Source: Parundibacterium terreum (lineage in GTDB: Bacteria; Pseudomonadota; Gammaproteobacteria; Burkholderiales; Burkholderiaceae_D). Taken from it: a stretch of DNA of 64,000 nucleotides. Below, piece after piece: positions 26,210 to 34,469 of the stretch. Numbering within the stretch: position 1 is the first letter of the stretch; each line of letters begins with the position of its first letter. The stretch lies in contig NZ_BMED01000002.1 of the NCBI RefSeq assembly GCF_014636315.1, forward strand, positions 558,001 to 622,000, given 5' to 3'. Both the position numbers and the translations under genes were made by a program. The notes beneath the pieces were generated by a model that was not told the DNA's origin, searched no databases, and worked only from the letters and a program-made list of their open reading frames with translations.

Positions 26210-27475
26210 TCAGATGTCGTGTTTGCTTATAGCTGCCAGCAGTGCTACGTTTTGCGTCATACGCGTGCGCAGCATCTGCTGCCCGTCATGTTCCAGCCAG
26301 TGTGCAACCTGATCGAAGCCGTTGGTTACCTGCACCATTAGCATATCGAGATAGTTCGCGGCTTCCTCGCTGCTACTGAAACCAAAACGATCTGCGTCAG
26401 CCAACACTGCTGAACGAGAGATGTCGAAGCGCCCATTTGACAGTTGCAGTGTCAGCTTGCGCGGCGTCTCAACAGGGTTAGGCACGACATCGAAAGCTGG
26501 TGTCAAGCGCCAGCGCCGCTGTTCGTGCTTGTATACAATTGCATGATTGCGAACATGGTCATCATCATTTCCGCAAATGGCATTGAAGACCATTCGGCCA
26601 AATAGCTCACGTCTGTCCTCCTCAGGAGCTCCGATGATACGCAATGCGTCGGCCAAGCGCGGGTAGCTCCACAGATCAGTCTGCCCTAAGTTGTCCGGAT
26701 ACTCCGTCTGCAGCAGTGACGCTGTGCTAACGCACATCAGCCGTCGCTCTCCGACGCGATCATAACGGAGTACGCTTACGGCGCTGTGGCCTTCTTTGAT
26801 CGTATGCAGTAGGGTCGATGCGAAATGAAGTCCGCTCGCAGCCCCCCATTGTTGAGCGAAGTGCTCCAGGGCGGGAATGTCAGTGATATCGCTGGAGATT
26901 CTCGGTTTGACCAGCCAATACTGTCCCTCATCGTCCCGCAGCGTCGCCTTGGGCCGGGCCCCGCCAATCGCGGCCGCCCGGATCAGTTGCCGGCGAAGTC
27001 CAAGGCTAAGCGCTGGACGCTGCTCGCTCAGCGCAGCCAATTCCCTCGCTACCAGCGGCAACTGCTGCAGTCTCGGGTAGGACGTTTGTGCTATCGAGGG
27101 AGTCGGTTTGGTGCCTACGGCGAGCGCGCCCCAACGGTCAGCGTTGCTAGCCAGAATTAGATAGCGCGCCTGATGGGTACCCTCCGGCAGGCTGTGTTCT
27201 CGTTGGAGCAGCGTCTGGCCCCAAGCATCGGGACAAGCGTCCCTTAGCACGTCGTGCAAGCCACTGTAGCGTGGCGCTGACTGGTCGTCTTCCGTCAGGA
27301 AAGGTAAATTGACCGGGTCGATCACCCACGGAAGATCCGCATGGACATAATTGTGGGTGTACCTGAAGCTACCTGTGCCAACCGCGGAACCGACTTGATA
27401 CCGTCCAATAGTTAGCCATTCCCCATTGTCAGGACGCTGTAAATAAATAAACTGAGCCTTGGGAACATTTAACAC
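26210..27475 (-). CDS. HipA-like serine/threonine kinase
   Basis: The 421-aa protein has the HipA layout: an N-terminal subdomain, then the kinase part with GGARPKATL (171-179), the ATP-binding lysine candidate K190 (WLVKP), the catalytic loop CGNDDDHVRNH (D305 and N310 as catalytic-loop residues) and the DFG-equivalent FDV (D329). HipA kinases phosphorylate tRNA synthetases or other targets and stop growth; activity of this one is unproved. The start is GTG 27475 with GGAGG ten bases before. No HipB-type helix-turn-helix gene is adjacent. Instead an AbrB/MazE-like protein gene ends 54 bp upstream on the same strand. A sugar- or effector-regulated kinase role is also possible. Confidence 0.87.
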   Translation of the reverse strand: MLNVPKAQFIYLQRPDNGEWLTIGRYQVGSAVGTGSFRYTHNYVHADLPWVIDPVNLPFLTEDDQSAPRYSGLHDVLRDACPDAWGQTLLQREHSLPEGTHQARYLILASNADRWGALAVGTKPTPSIAQTSYPRLQQLPLVARELAALSEQRPALSLGLRRQLIRAAAIGGARPKATLRDDEGQYWLVKPRISSDITDIPALEHFAQQWGAASGLHFASTLLHTIKEGHSAVSVLRYDRVGERRLMCVSTASLLQTEYPDNLGQTDLWSYPRLADALRIIGAPEEDRRELFGRMVFNAICGNDDDHVRNHAIVYKHEQRRWRLTPAFDVVPNPVETPRKLTLQLSNGRFDISRSAVLADADRFGFSSSEEAANYLDMLMVQVTNGFDQVAHWLEHDGQQMLRTRMTQNVALLAAISKHDI

Positions 27476-27529
27476 CGTATTCGATCCTCCCGTTTTGTCA
27501 GTTGAACTCTGTACTGTGCTAAGAAGAGT

Positions 27530-27994
27530 TCATTCCTCATTCTTAGAAACATCTTCTGACTCATACACGTCAACTCCAGCGACGTTTGCGCGCTTTAGTA
27601 ATAGTTCTTTGGGGCCGATTGCCGAGACATACAAGCTATCACCCTCTTCCCAACCGACTAAGGCCAGCAGTTCGTGCTGCAACTCAAGGATGCCATCGCC
27701 GCTTCCATCCCCGAGGTCAATGATATGTCCAATAAACTGGACGTGAGGGGTCTGATCGGCTGGGATAGGAGGCATATGTTGCAACAAGGTTTTGAGTAGA
27801 CCAGTTGTGTCTTCGGCGGTGCTCACCCAGACAGTATTGGTTGAGTCGGAGTAGTCAACCCAGGCCTGAACAATATGGTAAGTGCTGATTTGGTATCCTG
27901 CAGCCTCTAGGGATCTGCGCATTCTGTCGATGTCTGCGGCATATGTCTGAATAAACCGAATAAACTGCCGTCGCTCTGCCAAAGTCATCGCCAT
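27530..27994 (-). CDS. Small protein with AbrB/MazE-like C-terminal segment, upstream of hipA
   Basis: ATG 27994 is preferred because GAGGT lies five bases before it; an in-frame ATG at 28108 would add 38 residues. The 154-aa product has a helical N-terminal part (MAMTLAERRQFIRFIQTY) and a C-terminal segment DGSGDGILELQHELLALVGW then EEGDSLYV and KELLLKRA. That pattern (G-D/S-G, beta strand, E-L-L-GW-x-E-G-D) resembles AbrB/MazE-type swapped-hairpin antitoxin domains. It ends 54 bp before the hipA-like gene, the position usually held by hipB. It may be a non-canonical antitoxin, but this is inference; the N-terminal part is unrecognised. Confidence 0.6.
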   Translation of the reverse strand: MAMTLAERRQFIRFIQTYAADIDRMRRSLEAAGYQISTYHIVQAWVDYSDSTNTVWVSTAEDTTGLLKTLLQHMPPIPADQTPHVQFIGHIIDLGDGSGDGILELQHELLALVGWEEGDSLYVSAIGPKELLLKRANVAGVDVYESEDVSKNEE

Positions 27995-28144
27995 AATTAC
28001 CTCGCCGGGAATCAATGGATCCAAAATGAATACAACTTCATAGTTGACAAACAGTATCAACGGAGAGCGCCACTCGACCTGAAAAAGTTGTCTCTGAACT
28101 ACCTTCATGAACTAAACCTTACCCTAAATTCAAAGAGGGCGAAA

Positions 28145-28200
28145 TTTTCAGTGGAATGGCATATTTCAGCAAATGCTGAAATATGCCATTCCACTGAAAA
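28145..28200. repeat. Perfect 27-bp inverted repeat with 2-bp centre
   Basis: The arms 28145-28171 and 28174-28200 are exact reverse complements; only AA separates them. The arm begins TTTTCAGTGGAATGG. It lies between the frame ending at 28214 and the possible start at 28108 of the AbrB-like gene. Neither strand has a clear T-run after the stem, so a plain terminator is not the best reading. It could be a cruciform site, a recombination or mobile-element end pair, or a processed RNA hairpin. Confidence 0.95.
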
Positions 28201-28213
28201 TAAAAAATCATAG

Positions 28214-28531
28214 CTACCCTTGGACGCTAATCCAATTGCATTCTTTTTTTGGCGTTTTTACAATTGGTCGCTTCGCAGCTCCTCCACGAGACAGCTTGTC
28301 TGCGTGGATGTATCGCACCGAATTTATTCGTTTGGAAAGTGCGGCATTTCTACTGCTGGTTTTGCCAGTGTGTAGCTGGTATACCGGGAAAGTAGGGTTG
28401 CGTAGGGCCGCCAATGCGAACACGATCACCGATTTCTGAGCTCCCAAGGAATGCTTTGTACTTGGGGCTGTGTTAAGGCGGGTAACCAGACGACTCGTTG
28501 TCACGCCAAGGCTTAGCCTAATCGCTCGCAA
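28214..28531 (-). CDS. Possible hypothetical protein
   Basis: This 105-codon frame has a basic product (Lys, Arg, Ser, Thr-rich; SRGGAAKRPIVKTPKKE near the end) that I do not recognise. It ends 13 bp before the 27-bp inverted repeat. An opposite frame at 28173-28439 starts inside the inverted repeat and looks less credible. The DNA from 28532 to 28700 shows no supported feature. Confidence 0.25.
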   Translation of the reverse strand: MRAIRLSLGVTTSRLVTRLNTAPSTKHSLGAQKSVIVFALAALRNPTFPVYQLHTGKTSSRNAALSKRINSVRYIHADKLSRGGAAKRPIVKTPKKECNWISVQG

Positions 28532-28700
28532 CTAATCCTCAACGGCGTTCCGGAAACGCTGGCACATTCAAGAGCGGTCTCACCCTAACTCAGGCGATGA
28601 TCCAGGGTGACTTTTTACGTTTCAACCGGATTACAAAGTTTCGAGCCGACCTACGCTACCGCAATGAGTAACGTCAGTGCAATAAGGGAGGCAACACTAC

Positions 28701-29081
28701 CTATGTTTCTTCATTGAATTCAATTCGTGCTGGCCAGGCCAGCAGCGCAGCGACACGCAACATTATCCATTTTGCTTCTGGCTGTGACGTCCAACCCGTA
28801 CTGGACAGGCGATCGTAATATTGCTGCAGAATTTCGGACTCGCTCATATGGGCGCGTTTTCCGGCCTTTGTTTCCAGGCATTTCACCTTGAATTGCTGTG
28901 CGAGATCTTCGCAAATGTCCCAACGTGCAAAGCGATCAAGAGGCGTTGTACCCGGCGAATAGAGCACTCCCTCATATTCGACAAGTTGGACTTTAGCCTG
29001 CACACCGCCGATGGAACCAGGTGTTGGTAATGGGAAGGGGAAATCGTGCGGGACTTGAGAAATGGCATTGTTGGAATCCAT
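28701..29081 (-). CDS. Conserved-looking hypothetical protein
   Basis: The 126-aa product has a Pro-rich start (HDFPFPLPTPGSIGGVQAK), a central RWDICEDLAQQFKVKCLETK and a C-terminal WIMLRVAALLAWPAR. The pattern looks like a conserved small protein seen in accessory regions (G-x-Q-x-K-V-Q-L...Y-S-P-G-T-T-P), but I cannot name a family or function. ATG 29081 has AGGAAGATC before it, a usable ribosome-binding site. It lies on the minus strand, not clearly linked to the hipA pair 0.6 kb away. Confidence 0.6.
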   Translation of the reverse strand: MDSNNAISQVPHDFPFPLPTPGSIGGVQAKVQLVEYEGVLYSPGTTPLDRFARWDICEDLAQQFKVKCLETKAGKRAHMSESEILQQYYDRLSSTGWTSQPEAKWIMLRVAALLAWPARIEFNEET

Positions 29082-29486
29082 GATCTTCCTGTCGTTTTGA
29101 GTGCCCTGGATTTTTTGGGAATGCTACTCCATCTACGGAGCGACGTACGCACCATTTTAAAAGCATTGCGGTCTTTGTGCGAGAAGGCCGCTATCATGCG
29201 GTAGCGAAGGATACCCCGGCCGCAGCTGCGGGTCTGACTCACGTTCCATCAGCGTATTTATTCTCATCAGCATCTGCACGGGTCGGTAGAAAAGGTCGCA
29301 TGGTAAGGTTGTGCAGAAATAAATTGCTCAGTTACGAGATCGAACCTACTGGTTAACGGTGTTAGTAGCTCAACGAATTAACCTCTACGCCGCGAGCAGG
29401 CGGCTACAATTGGTCTACCAATGCGAAAAACAGAAGTACAGTTGACCGAGCGCTCATCGTAGCGAACATGAGAGTGGAGGTGGTTC
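29082..29486. other. 405-bp gap, no supported gene
   Basis: Short frames exist on both strands but none has a good start signal and a recognisable product. The end of the gap (29469-29486) carries the GGAGG site of the next gene. No tRNA, terminator or repeat was seen. Confidence 0.5.
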
Positions 29487-30296
29487 GTGGACGAAATCTC
29501 AGTAAGCCCTGGTGAGGACTCACCCGAGCTGGTCTTTGTCTATCTCTTGGTTAATTCCATCCATACTAGGTTCAAGATAGGACTTAGTATCGCCCCCTTG
29601 CAGCGACTACAAGCGTTCGCGACGAAAATAGATAAAGAACGGAGCATGCAAGTTTCTTGTGCGCCAACGGATGTCCGTCGTGTGGAAAAGATTTTACATA
29701 TGTGGTTTAGCGATTATCGTATTGATCCGAATTTGGTTGATGACGCCAATGGCCATACAGAATGGTTCGATATCAATTGCTGGGATGAGACAATCTTATA
29801 TTTACAAAGTCATCAGGAAAGGCTGCGTTGTTCTGCTCCCGCACCGCTACATGCTGGTCAAGCAATACACGATGCACGTCGACAGAGTCCTCGCAATACT
29901 AAACGAGGAAAAAGTTCAACGCGACCGAAGAAAACGTTGATCATAGAACTTGGGGCTGTCACCTCAATGGCTGATCTCATGACGAAAGCCCAGATTTCGA
30001 TGAAGAGTTCGATAATCGGTAAAACGATAACTCTAAATGGCACTGAGCCTATCAACTACGAAGATCAGCAATTTGCATTCGGGCGTTTGCTATGGGAAGC
30101 AGCCGCACTTGACGAATGCGGAATTATTAAGTTAGGCAAAGTGGACCATCTGTCCTTGAGTTTTGTATTTACCAGACTGAGCGAGGAGACTTTCGATACC
30201 GATTCTCTTTATGCAATCAAGCCAACCGTTCCGCGCTACCGCGGAGATCGGCTGCCCCAAACTTCCTTGATGCCGTCCCCTTCCAAGGGTGTCTGA
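29487..30296 (+). CDS. T5orf172/GIY-YIG-like nuclease-domain protein 1
   Basis: GTG 29487 has GGAGG six bases before it. Residues 16-110 resemble the T5orf172 branch of GIY-YIG: VFVYLLVNSIHTRFKIGLS, an Arg (LQRLQAF), and VEKILHMWF supplying the expected Glu. A basic linker (RRQSPRNTKRGKSSTRPKK) leads to an unrecognised C-terminal part, 269 aa in total. GIY-YIG proteins cut or bind DNA; whether this one is active is unknown. It converges on the HEPN/Toprim-type gene. A second GIY-YIG-like gene lies on the other side of that gene, so the three may be functionally linked. Confidence 0.65.
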   Translation: MDEISVSPGEDSPELVFVYLLVNSIHTRFKIGLSIAPLQRLQAFATKIDKERSMQVSCAPTDVRRVEKILHMWFSDYRIDPNLVDDANGHTEWFDINCWDETILYLQSHQERLRCSAPAPLHAGQAIHDARRQSPRNTKRGKSSTRPKKTLIIELGAVTSMADLMTKAQISMKSSIIGKTITLNGTEPINYEDQQFAFGRLLWEAAALDECGIIKLGKVDHLSLSFVFTRLSEETFDTDSLYAIKPTVPRYRGDRLPQTSLMPSPSKGV

Positions 30297-30416
30297 GTGG
30301 TAATCCAGTCGGCCAATGATTGAAAGTGGGGGGCTGGGCTACAAACATTCAGTAAGCTGACGAGCGCTTTTACGAGCGCACGCGCCTGACGTATCGCGGA
30401 ATTTAGGGACGGAAGT

Positions 30417-31586
30417 CTACCGCAGCTCGGCGTCAGTGCAAACCGCAATGATTTCATCTAGGACCCGACTTATTTTCCCATAATTGTAGCCCTCAGCTCG
30501 ACTTTCGAGATCTAAGAATTCACGCTTATATTGGTCCTTTTCCATCAGTGCCCCTTGGTAGATCTGGAGCGCTTCGTTATAACTACTCCAACGGACGGTT
30601 GCATCGCTCGGAAGATCCAGGTAGCACTCAATAGCTGCGCCTCTCCCATTGATATTTGCTAGTTGTTCCCCCTCGGGCCCAATCGTCCGGAATTTTTCGA
30701 ATTCTTTAATATCGGGCAGTTTCATCATTTTCAGATTGTGTGGAAGCGAAAGCGCTTTGCATTTTTTCATGCAGCCCACTCCTTCCGCATCATTGTCAAA
30801 CACGAAGACAACATTGTTCTGGATGCGGATGCTGACTAACCCCTTAGCAAAATTCAACAGATTCCCGGTACCAGAGAAGGGATAACCATCGGCCATATCA
30901 ACGAAGCGAAAAAAATCACTAATCTCCGGTCGAAGGACGTCAAATGCACGACGCAAGATCTTGGCGTCTGAGCTGCCCTCTGTAACTAACAGGTATTCTG
31001 CATGTTCTGATATTCCATGTTGGATGTTTTCTCGCGCGGTCCATCCGCCCTTCACTACATCATCGAAGAACCAAACCACTGGCAAGTCGAGATTTGAGGG
31101 ATTTTCGGCCAGGACGCGCAGAGCCGTCTCTGGCCTGAAGTTTTCAAGTAACGTCAGTAAGTCCTTGTTGTCAGCATCGAATCTGCTCGGAGGGCGAATC
31201 TCACGGAGCATACGCTGCACATCCATTGGAATAATTTCGCTATTCTCTGGTAGTTCTGAATGTTCGTTTCGAATGTCAGCCACGTTGACCGTTCGTAGAA
31301 CGGCCATGACTTCATTGAACGATAGCGGCAATGGCTCGACAAACGAATAAGGATTAGGGCGAGCATATTCTGCTCGTGCCCGAGCGAGGGTAAAGCCCAT
31401 TAACTCCAGTCTCTTTACTACCTGACGCAGTGGCCGTTCATAATGCTCTTCCGGTTTCTTCTGCCCGTAAATTGTTGAGACAACGAGGTCTTCGGCTAAA
31501 AACAGCTCGCTATGATTCGAAATGAACTCGTTCTTGCTCTCAGTTACTGTAAGCGGTCCGAGCATTAACCCTGAAAATGATCCCAT
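30417..31586 (-). CDS. HEPN/Toprim-type protein
   Basis: The 389-aa protein has an N-terminal part (1-180) like the HEPN/Toprim-associated N-terminal domain, opening MGSFSGLMLGPLTVTESKN. A C-terminal Toprim-like core follows: Glu in YLLVTEGSSDAKIL (E203) and the DxD motif VFVFDNDAEG (D264, D266). Toprim domains bind metal and act on nucleic acids; this combination is known from predicted conflict or defence proteins. ATG 31586 follows an AGAGAAA site. No helicase or ATPase domain is visible in it or beside it. GIY-YIG-like genes lie on either side. Function is unproved. Confidence 0.7.
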   Translation of the reverse strand: MGSFSGLMLGPLTVTESKNEFISNHSELFLAEDLVVSTIYGQKKPEEHYERPLRQVVKRLELMGFTLARARAEYARPNPYSFVEPLPLSFNEVMAVLRTVNVADIRNEHSELPENSEIIPMDVQRMLREIRPPSRFDADNKDLLTLLENFRPETALRVLAENPSNLDLPVVWFFDDVVKGGWTARENIQHGISEHAEYLLVTEGSSDAKILRRAFDVLRPEISDFFRFVDMADGYPFSGTGNLLNFAKGLVSIRIQNNVVFVFDNDAEGVGCMKKCKALSLPHNLKMMKLPDIKEFEKFRTIGPEGEQLANINGRGAAIECYLDLPSDATVRWSSYNEALQIYQGALMEKDQYKREFLDLESRAEGYNYGKISRVLDEIIAVCTDAELR

Positions 31587-31659
31587 TGGTTTTCTCTACA
31601 TTCCTTAAGTCGATGAATATTAGCGAACAAATCGATGGGTGCACAAAGCCACTACTGCA

Positions 31660-32484
31660 TCAGCCACTGCTCACATGAGGAATTGGTTGAAAAGCCGCGG
31701 GCGAGCGAGTCGGTAGCCTCTGGAAGAAAGCAAGAGTCTGTTTCACAAAATAAGTCATCAACGGGCTCCAATCAGCTGAAAATGCGTGTGGTAGCTCGAC
31801 GATAAACTCAACGATATCGTTTCTACCGCGTGCAGAGCAACAGCTGAAAGATCCAAAGCCCTGAAGATCTTCAATTTCGAAATTAAAATATGCCAATATC
31901 GCGAATAGATTCTGGTCCGGGGCTTTTAACGGTGAAGGCAGTCTAACTCTAAAGTTTACTACATCACCTTGCTGTTCGTATTCAAACGGGATGCGTGTTT
32001 GCCGACGATAAAGTATGGTCAAAAGGCGATTGATTCTTCCAAATTTTTCAGCGAGGCCAGTGACGCTTTGTACCATAAGCTTGGATTTTTTTAGCAGGCG
32101 ATCGCGACGAATATGTCGTCGAGCAGGCTCCAACGGTAGTGCGGGCCTAGGGACACCAACGTGAACTCCGCCAATATCAGGCATTGTTAAACAAAAGATC
32201 TCTAAATAGCGCAACGCGATTCCTAACGATGGCTTTGCACGTAACTCTGTTCTTCCATCTCCTTGAGGGTACGGCACTGTATATTGTGCAAGTAGAAGTA
32301 ATAGCGCGCTCTCTAGTTGTTGCACGATGCTGGTCGGCGCTTGTAGATAATACGATGCTTCATAATCTACCTCACCCCAAATTCGTTGAAGCGTTTTGAT
32401 TCTGTTGTGGATATTATCGGCCTTGCCGATTTTGATGTAATTCCCCTGTTTAAATTCAAGCAAGTACAAATTACTCAATTCCAT
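31660..32484 (-). CDS. GIY-YIG-like nuclease-domain protein 2
   Basis: ATG 32484 is chosen because a perfect GGAGG lies six bases upstream; the in-frame ATG 32523 lacks one. The 274-aa product opens MELSNLYLLEFKQGNYIKIGKA, a GIY-YIG-type strand pair, then NRIKTL (Arg) and QLESALLLLLAQY (Glu), followed by an unrecognised C-terminal part of about 180 residues. It is only loosely similar to the protein at 29487, so they are not recent duplicates. It lies 73 bp upstream of the HEPN/Toprim-type gene on the same strand and is probably co-transcribed with it. Confidence 0.6.
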   Translation of the reverse strand: MELSNLYLLEFKQGNYIKIGKADNIHNRIKTLQRIWGEVDYEASYYLQAPTSIVQQLESALLLLLAQYTVPYPQGDGRTELRAKPSLGIALRYLEIFCLTMPDIGGVHVGVPRPALPLEPARRHIRRDRLLKKSKLMVQSVTGLAEKFGRINRLLTILYRRQTRIPFEYEQQGDVVNFRVRLPSPLKAPDQNLFAILAYFNFEIEDLQGFGSFSCCSARGRNDIVEFIVELPHAFSADWSPLMTYFVKQTLAFFQRLPTRSPAAFQPIPHVSSG

Positions 32485-32607
32485 TATGTGCCTCCATTCG
32501 AGGTCAATAGACTGCGGATTCATTACTTTTTTTATTGCGGTTGAATTGAGCTTTTAATAGCAGATATGCTCACAGGTGCGTCAACCTCTCTGTTCGATTA
32601 CCAATGT

Positions 32608-33690
32608 TTATCTTGGCAATTCCGCGTCAGAGAGCTGTTCATCACACGCTGGCGTCATCTTCTGGCAGAAAATTTTTGTTCCACCCGAGGTCATACGCGC
32701 GAGGATATGCCCATTCTCATTCGTACCAAGAATACGACTAGAGACGGCCAACGATGAAATTTCTGCATTTCCCAATCCGCATTCCACATCAAATGAACTG
32801 TCAACGGGCGCTACAAGGGGCGCCGCACGGTTAATCACTTCGCATTGTGGGTGATGGTAGCTTGATGCAACCCGTGCACTGAACAGCATGGCGTTTGGCG
32901 AAACAGCGTTTAACCAAGCTGGGCTGTTGCTAGTTTCCGTTCTTGCGCCGTGATGCGAAGCAAGAAGCAATGATGTGCCCGATATGTCTAAATTATTATT
33001 ACGGGCGTTTTCCAGTGCACTTCGTTCAGTCTTGCCCTCAGCGTCCCCAGGAAAAATGATGGAATTGCCTTTGTACGAGAGGCGCACAATTGCACTGTCA
33101 GCATTGGTGCTAGATCCCAGTTCGCCAGTTTGTGGATTCATGGTGGCGTTCACTGTAAGTAAATCCAATTTAGCTGCGCCGCAAGCGAATCTGGTATCGG
33201 CTTTCCTGAATTCGCCTGCATTGAACTCAATAGCTTGCGTTTTTGTTTGTGCTACCCAGTCGGTGAATGCGCGAGGGTACTCAGTTTGACTGCGTCCAAT
33301 ATAGAGGCTCGTGATGCTGCTCGGATCAACACCGTCTTTGTTGCGCAATAAGGAAATGTGATCCTTATCTGGATGCGACACCAGCACAGTAGCCGAGCTT
33401 GCAGCGCGCAACTTGTCGCTGAGCCAGCGCCCTACCGAAGGAAGGCTGGTTGCTCCCGCAGCACTGCTTCCGCAATCAATCAAAACAGCGCTTTGGCCAT
33501 CAGGGCAAGCGACATAACTGCAGCTGCCTTGGCCAACGTCCAACAGCCAAACGTCCGTTGCTTGCTCAGGCAGTCTGCGAACGACTTCCTTTTCACGCTT
33601 TTGTAAGTCCGGTCCTGCGCAACCAGCAAGCAATGACAGACACAAAGCTGCCGAACTCCAGCAAAAACGACGACCTATCGGTGTGTTCAC
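32608..33690 (-). CDS. ComEC-like metallo-beta-lactamase-fold lipoprotein
   Basis: The 360-aa protein has a lipoprotein signal ending LLAGC (Cys24). It then shows a metallo-beta-lactamase fold: VWLLDVGQGSC, LIDCGSS, the metal motif SHPDKDH (H106, D108, D110, H111), FPGDAEG and ASHHGA. The DVGQG and SHPDKDH pattern is that of the ComEC/Rec2 C-terminal nuclease-like domain. Here it stands alone and is membrane-tethered outside the cytoplasm. Substrate unknown; phosphodiester or phosphonate hydrolysis is the usual guess. Its promoter region holds a 16-bp palindrome (33729-33744) shared with the divergent DUF3761 gene. Confidence 0.85.
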   Translation of the reverse strand: MNTPIGRRFCWSSAALCLSLLAGCAGPDLQKREKEVVRRLPEQATDVWLLDVGQGSCSYVACPDGQSAVLIDCGSSAAGATSLPSVGRWLSDKLRAASSATVLVSHPDKDHISLLRNKDGVDPSSITSLYIGRSQTEYPRAFTDWVAQTKTQAIEFNAGEFRKADTRFACGAAKLDLLTVNATMNPQTGELGSSTNADSAIVRLSYKGNSIIFPGDAEGKTERSALENARNNNLDISGTSLLLASHHGARTETSNSPAWLNAVSPNAMLFSARVASSYHHPQCEVINRAAPLVAPVDSSFDVECGLGNAEISSLAVSSRILGTNENGHILARMTSGGTKIFCQKMTPACDEQLSDAELPR

Positions 33691-33728
33691 GTCCTACCTC
33701 CAGTCATAGAAGGGAATAGTACGATTTG

Positions 33729-33744
33729 ATTATCAATTGATAAT
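33729..33744. promoter_or_regulatory. 16-bp perfect palindrome in a divergent promoter
   Basis: ATTATCAA-TTGATAAT is an exact palindrome, 39 bp before the lipoprotein gene and 174 bp before the DUF3761 gene. It has the form of a dimeric repressor site, though AT-rich palindromes also arise by chance. Confidence 0.4.
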
Positions 33745-33917
33745 GCCAAAATGATATGTTACTTTGATGCTTGTGGCAATCGGTGTACATCTAAATACCT
33801 TTTGAAATTGCGTTCGAAGGGGCGGAACTGTAATTAATGACAGTGACGGTTTTTGGGAGGCGCCAGGTGATACGTGTGGGGCTTATTGTTCCAGCAAAAT
33901 AAGAAATTAGGGATGAG

Positions 33918-34226
33918 ATGAAAACCAGAATAGCGTCGATACTAGCGGCACTGCTTTGCTTTGCCGCATCACCCGTATTTGCTCAATACCAGTCGCCGGC
34001 ACCAGCATCAATTCCAGCCAAACAGGCCGAGCCCGACGAAAGCAAACTGACTACCCATAATCATTACACCAATAAAGCAGGTCAGAACGTGCATTCGCCT
34101 GCCAAAACTGTTGATGGAAAAGTACCACCGGGTGCGACGGCAAAATGTGGTGACGGCACCTATAGTTTCAGCCGCAATCATCGTGGCACTTGCTCGCACC
34201 ATGGGGGCGTAAGTAGTTGGCTTTAG
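33918..34226 (+). CDS. DUF3761-family secreted protein
   Basis: The 102-aa product has a signal peptide (MKTRIASILAALLCFAASPVFA) and a C-terminal segment NHYTNKAGQNVHSPAKT followed by GATAKCGDGTYSFSRNHRGTC and SHHGGVSSWL, the typical DUF3761 pattern with its paired cysteines. Its function is unknown; related proteins are small, exported and sometimes phage- or plasmid-borne. AGGGATGAG precedes the start. It stands alone on the plus strand. Confidence 0.85.
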   Translation: MKTRIASILAALLCFAASPVFAQYQSPAPASIPAKQAEPDESKLTTHNHYTNKAGQNVHSPAKTVDGKVPPGATAKCGDGTYSFSRNHRGTCSHHGGVSSWL

Positions 34227-34469
34227 CTGTTACCTGAAGCAGATTGTGAATCGTGGCCAGGTTCATGTTGAAATTGATACAGTCAACCTCGATAGAGCAC
34301 GAATTCTATGTTCGAAGTTGATTTGGGATCAACAAGGAAAGTCGAAGTAATGCATATGTCCAGGCTTTGCCCTAGGCACGTATGTCTCATGCATGCACTA
34401 CATGCATAGTGGCTTTGGTTGAAATATTCGTCCCTCTCAAAATAGCCAAATTTCAGAATAAGGAATTGT

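Noticed and set aside
28173..28439. Plus-strand frame of 88 codons
   Set aside because: Its start lies inside the 27-bp inverted repeat and no ribosome-binding site precedes it.
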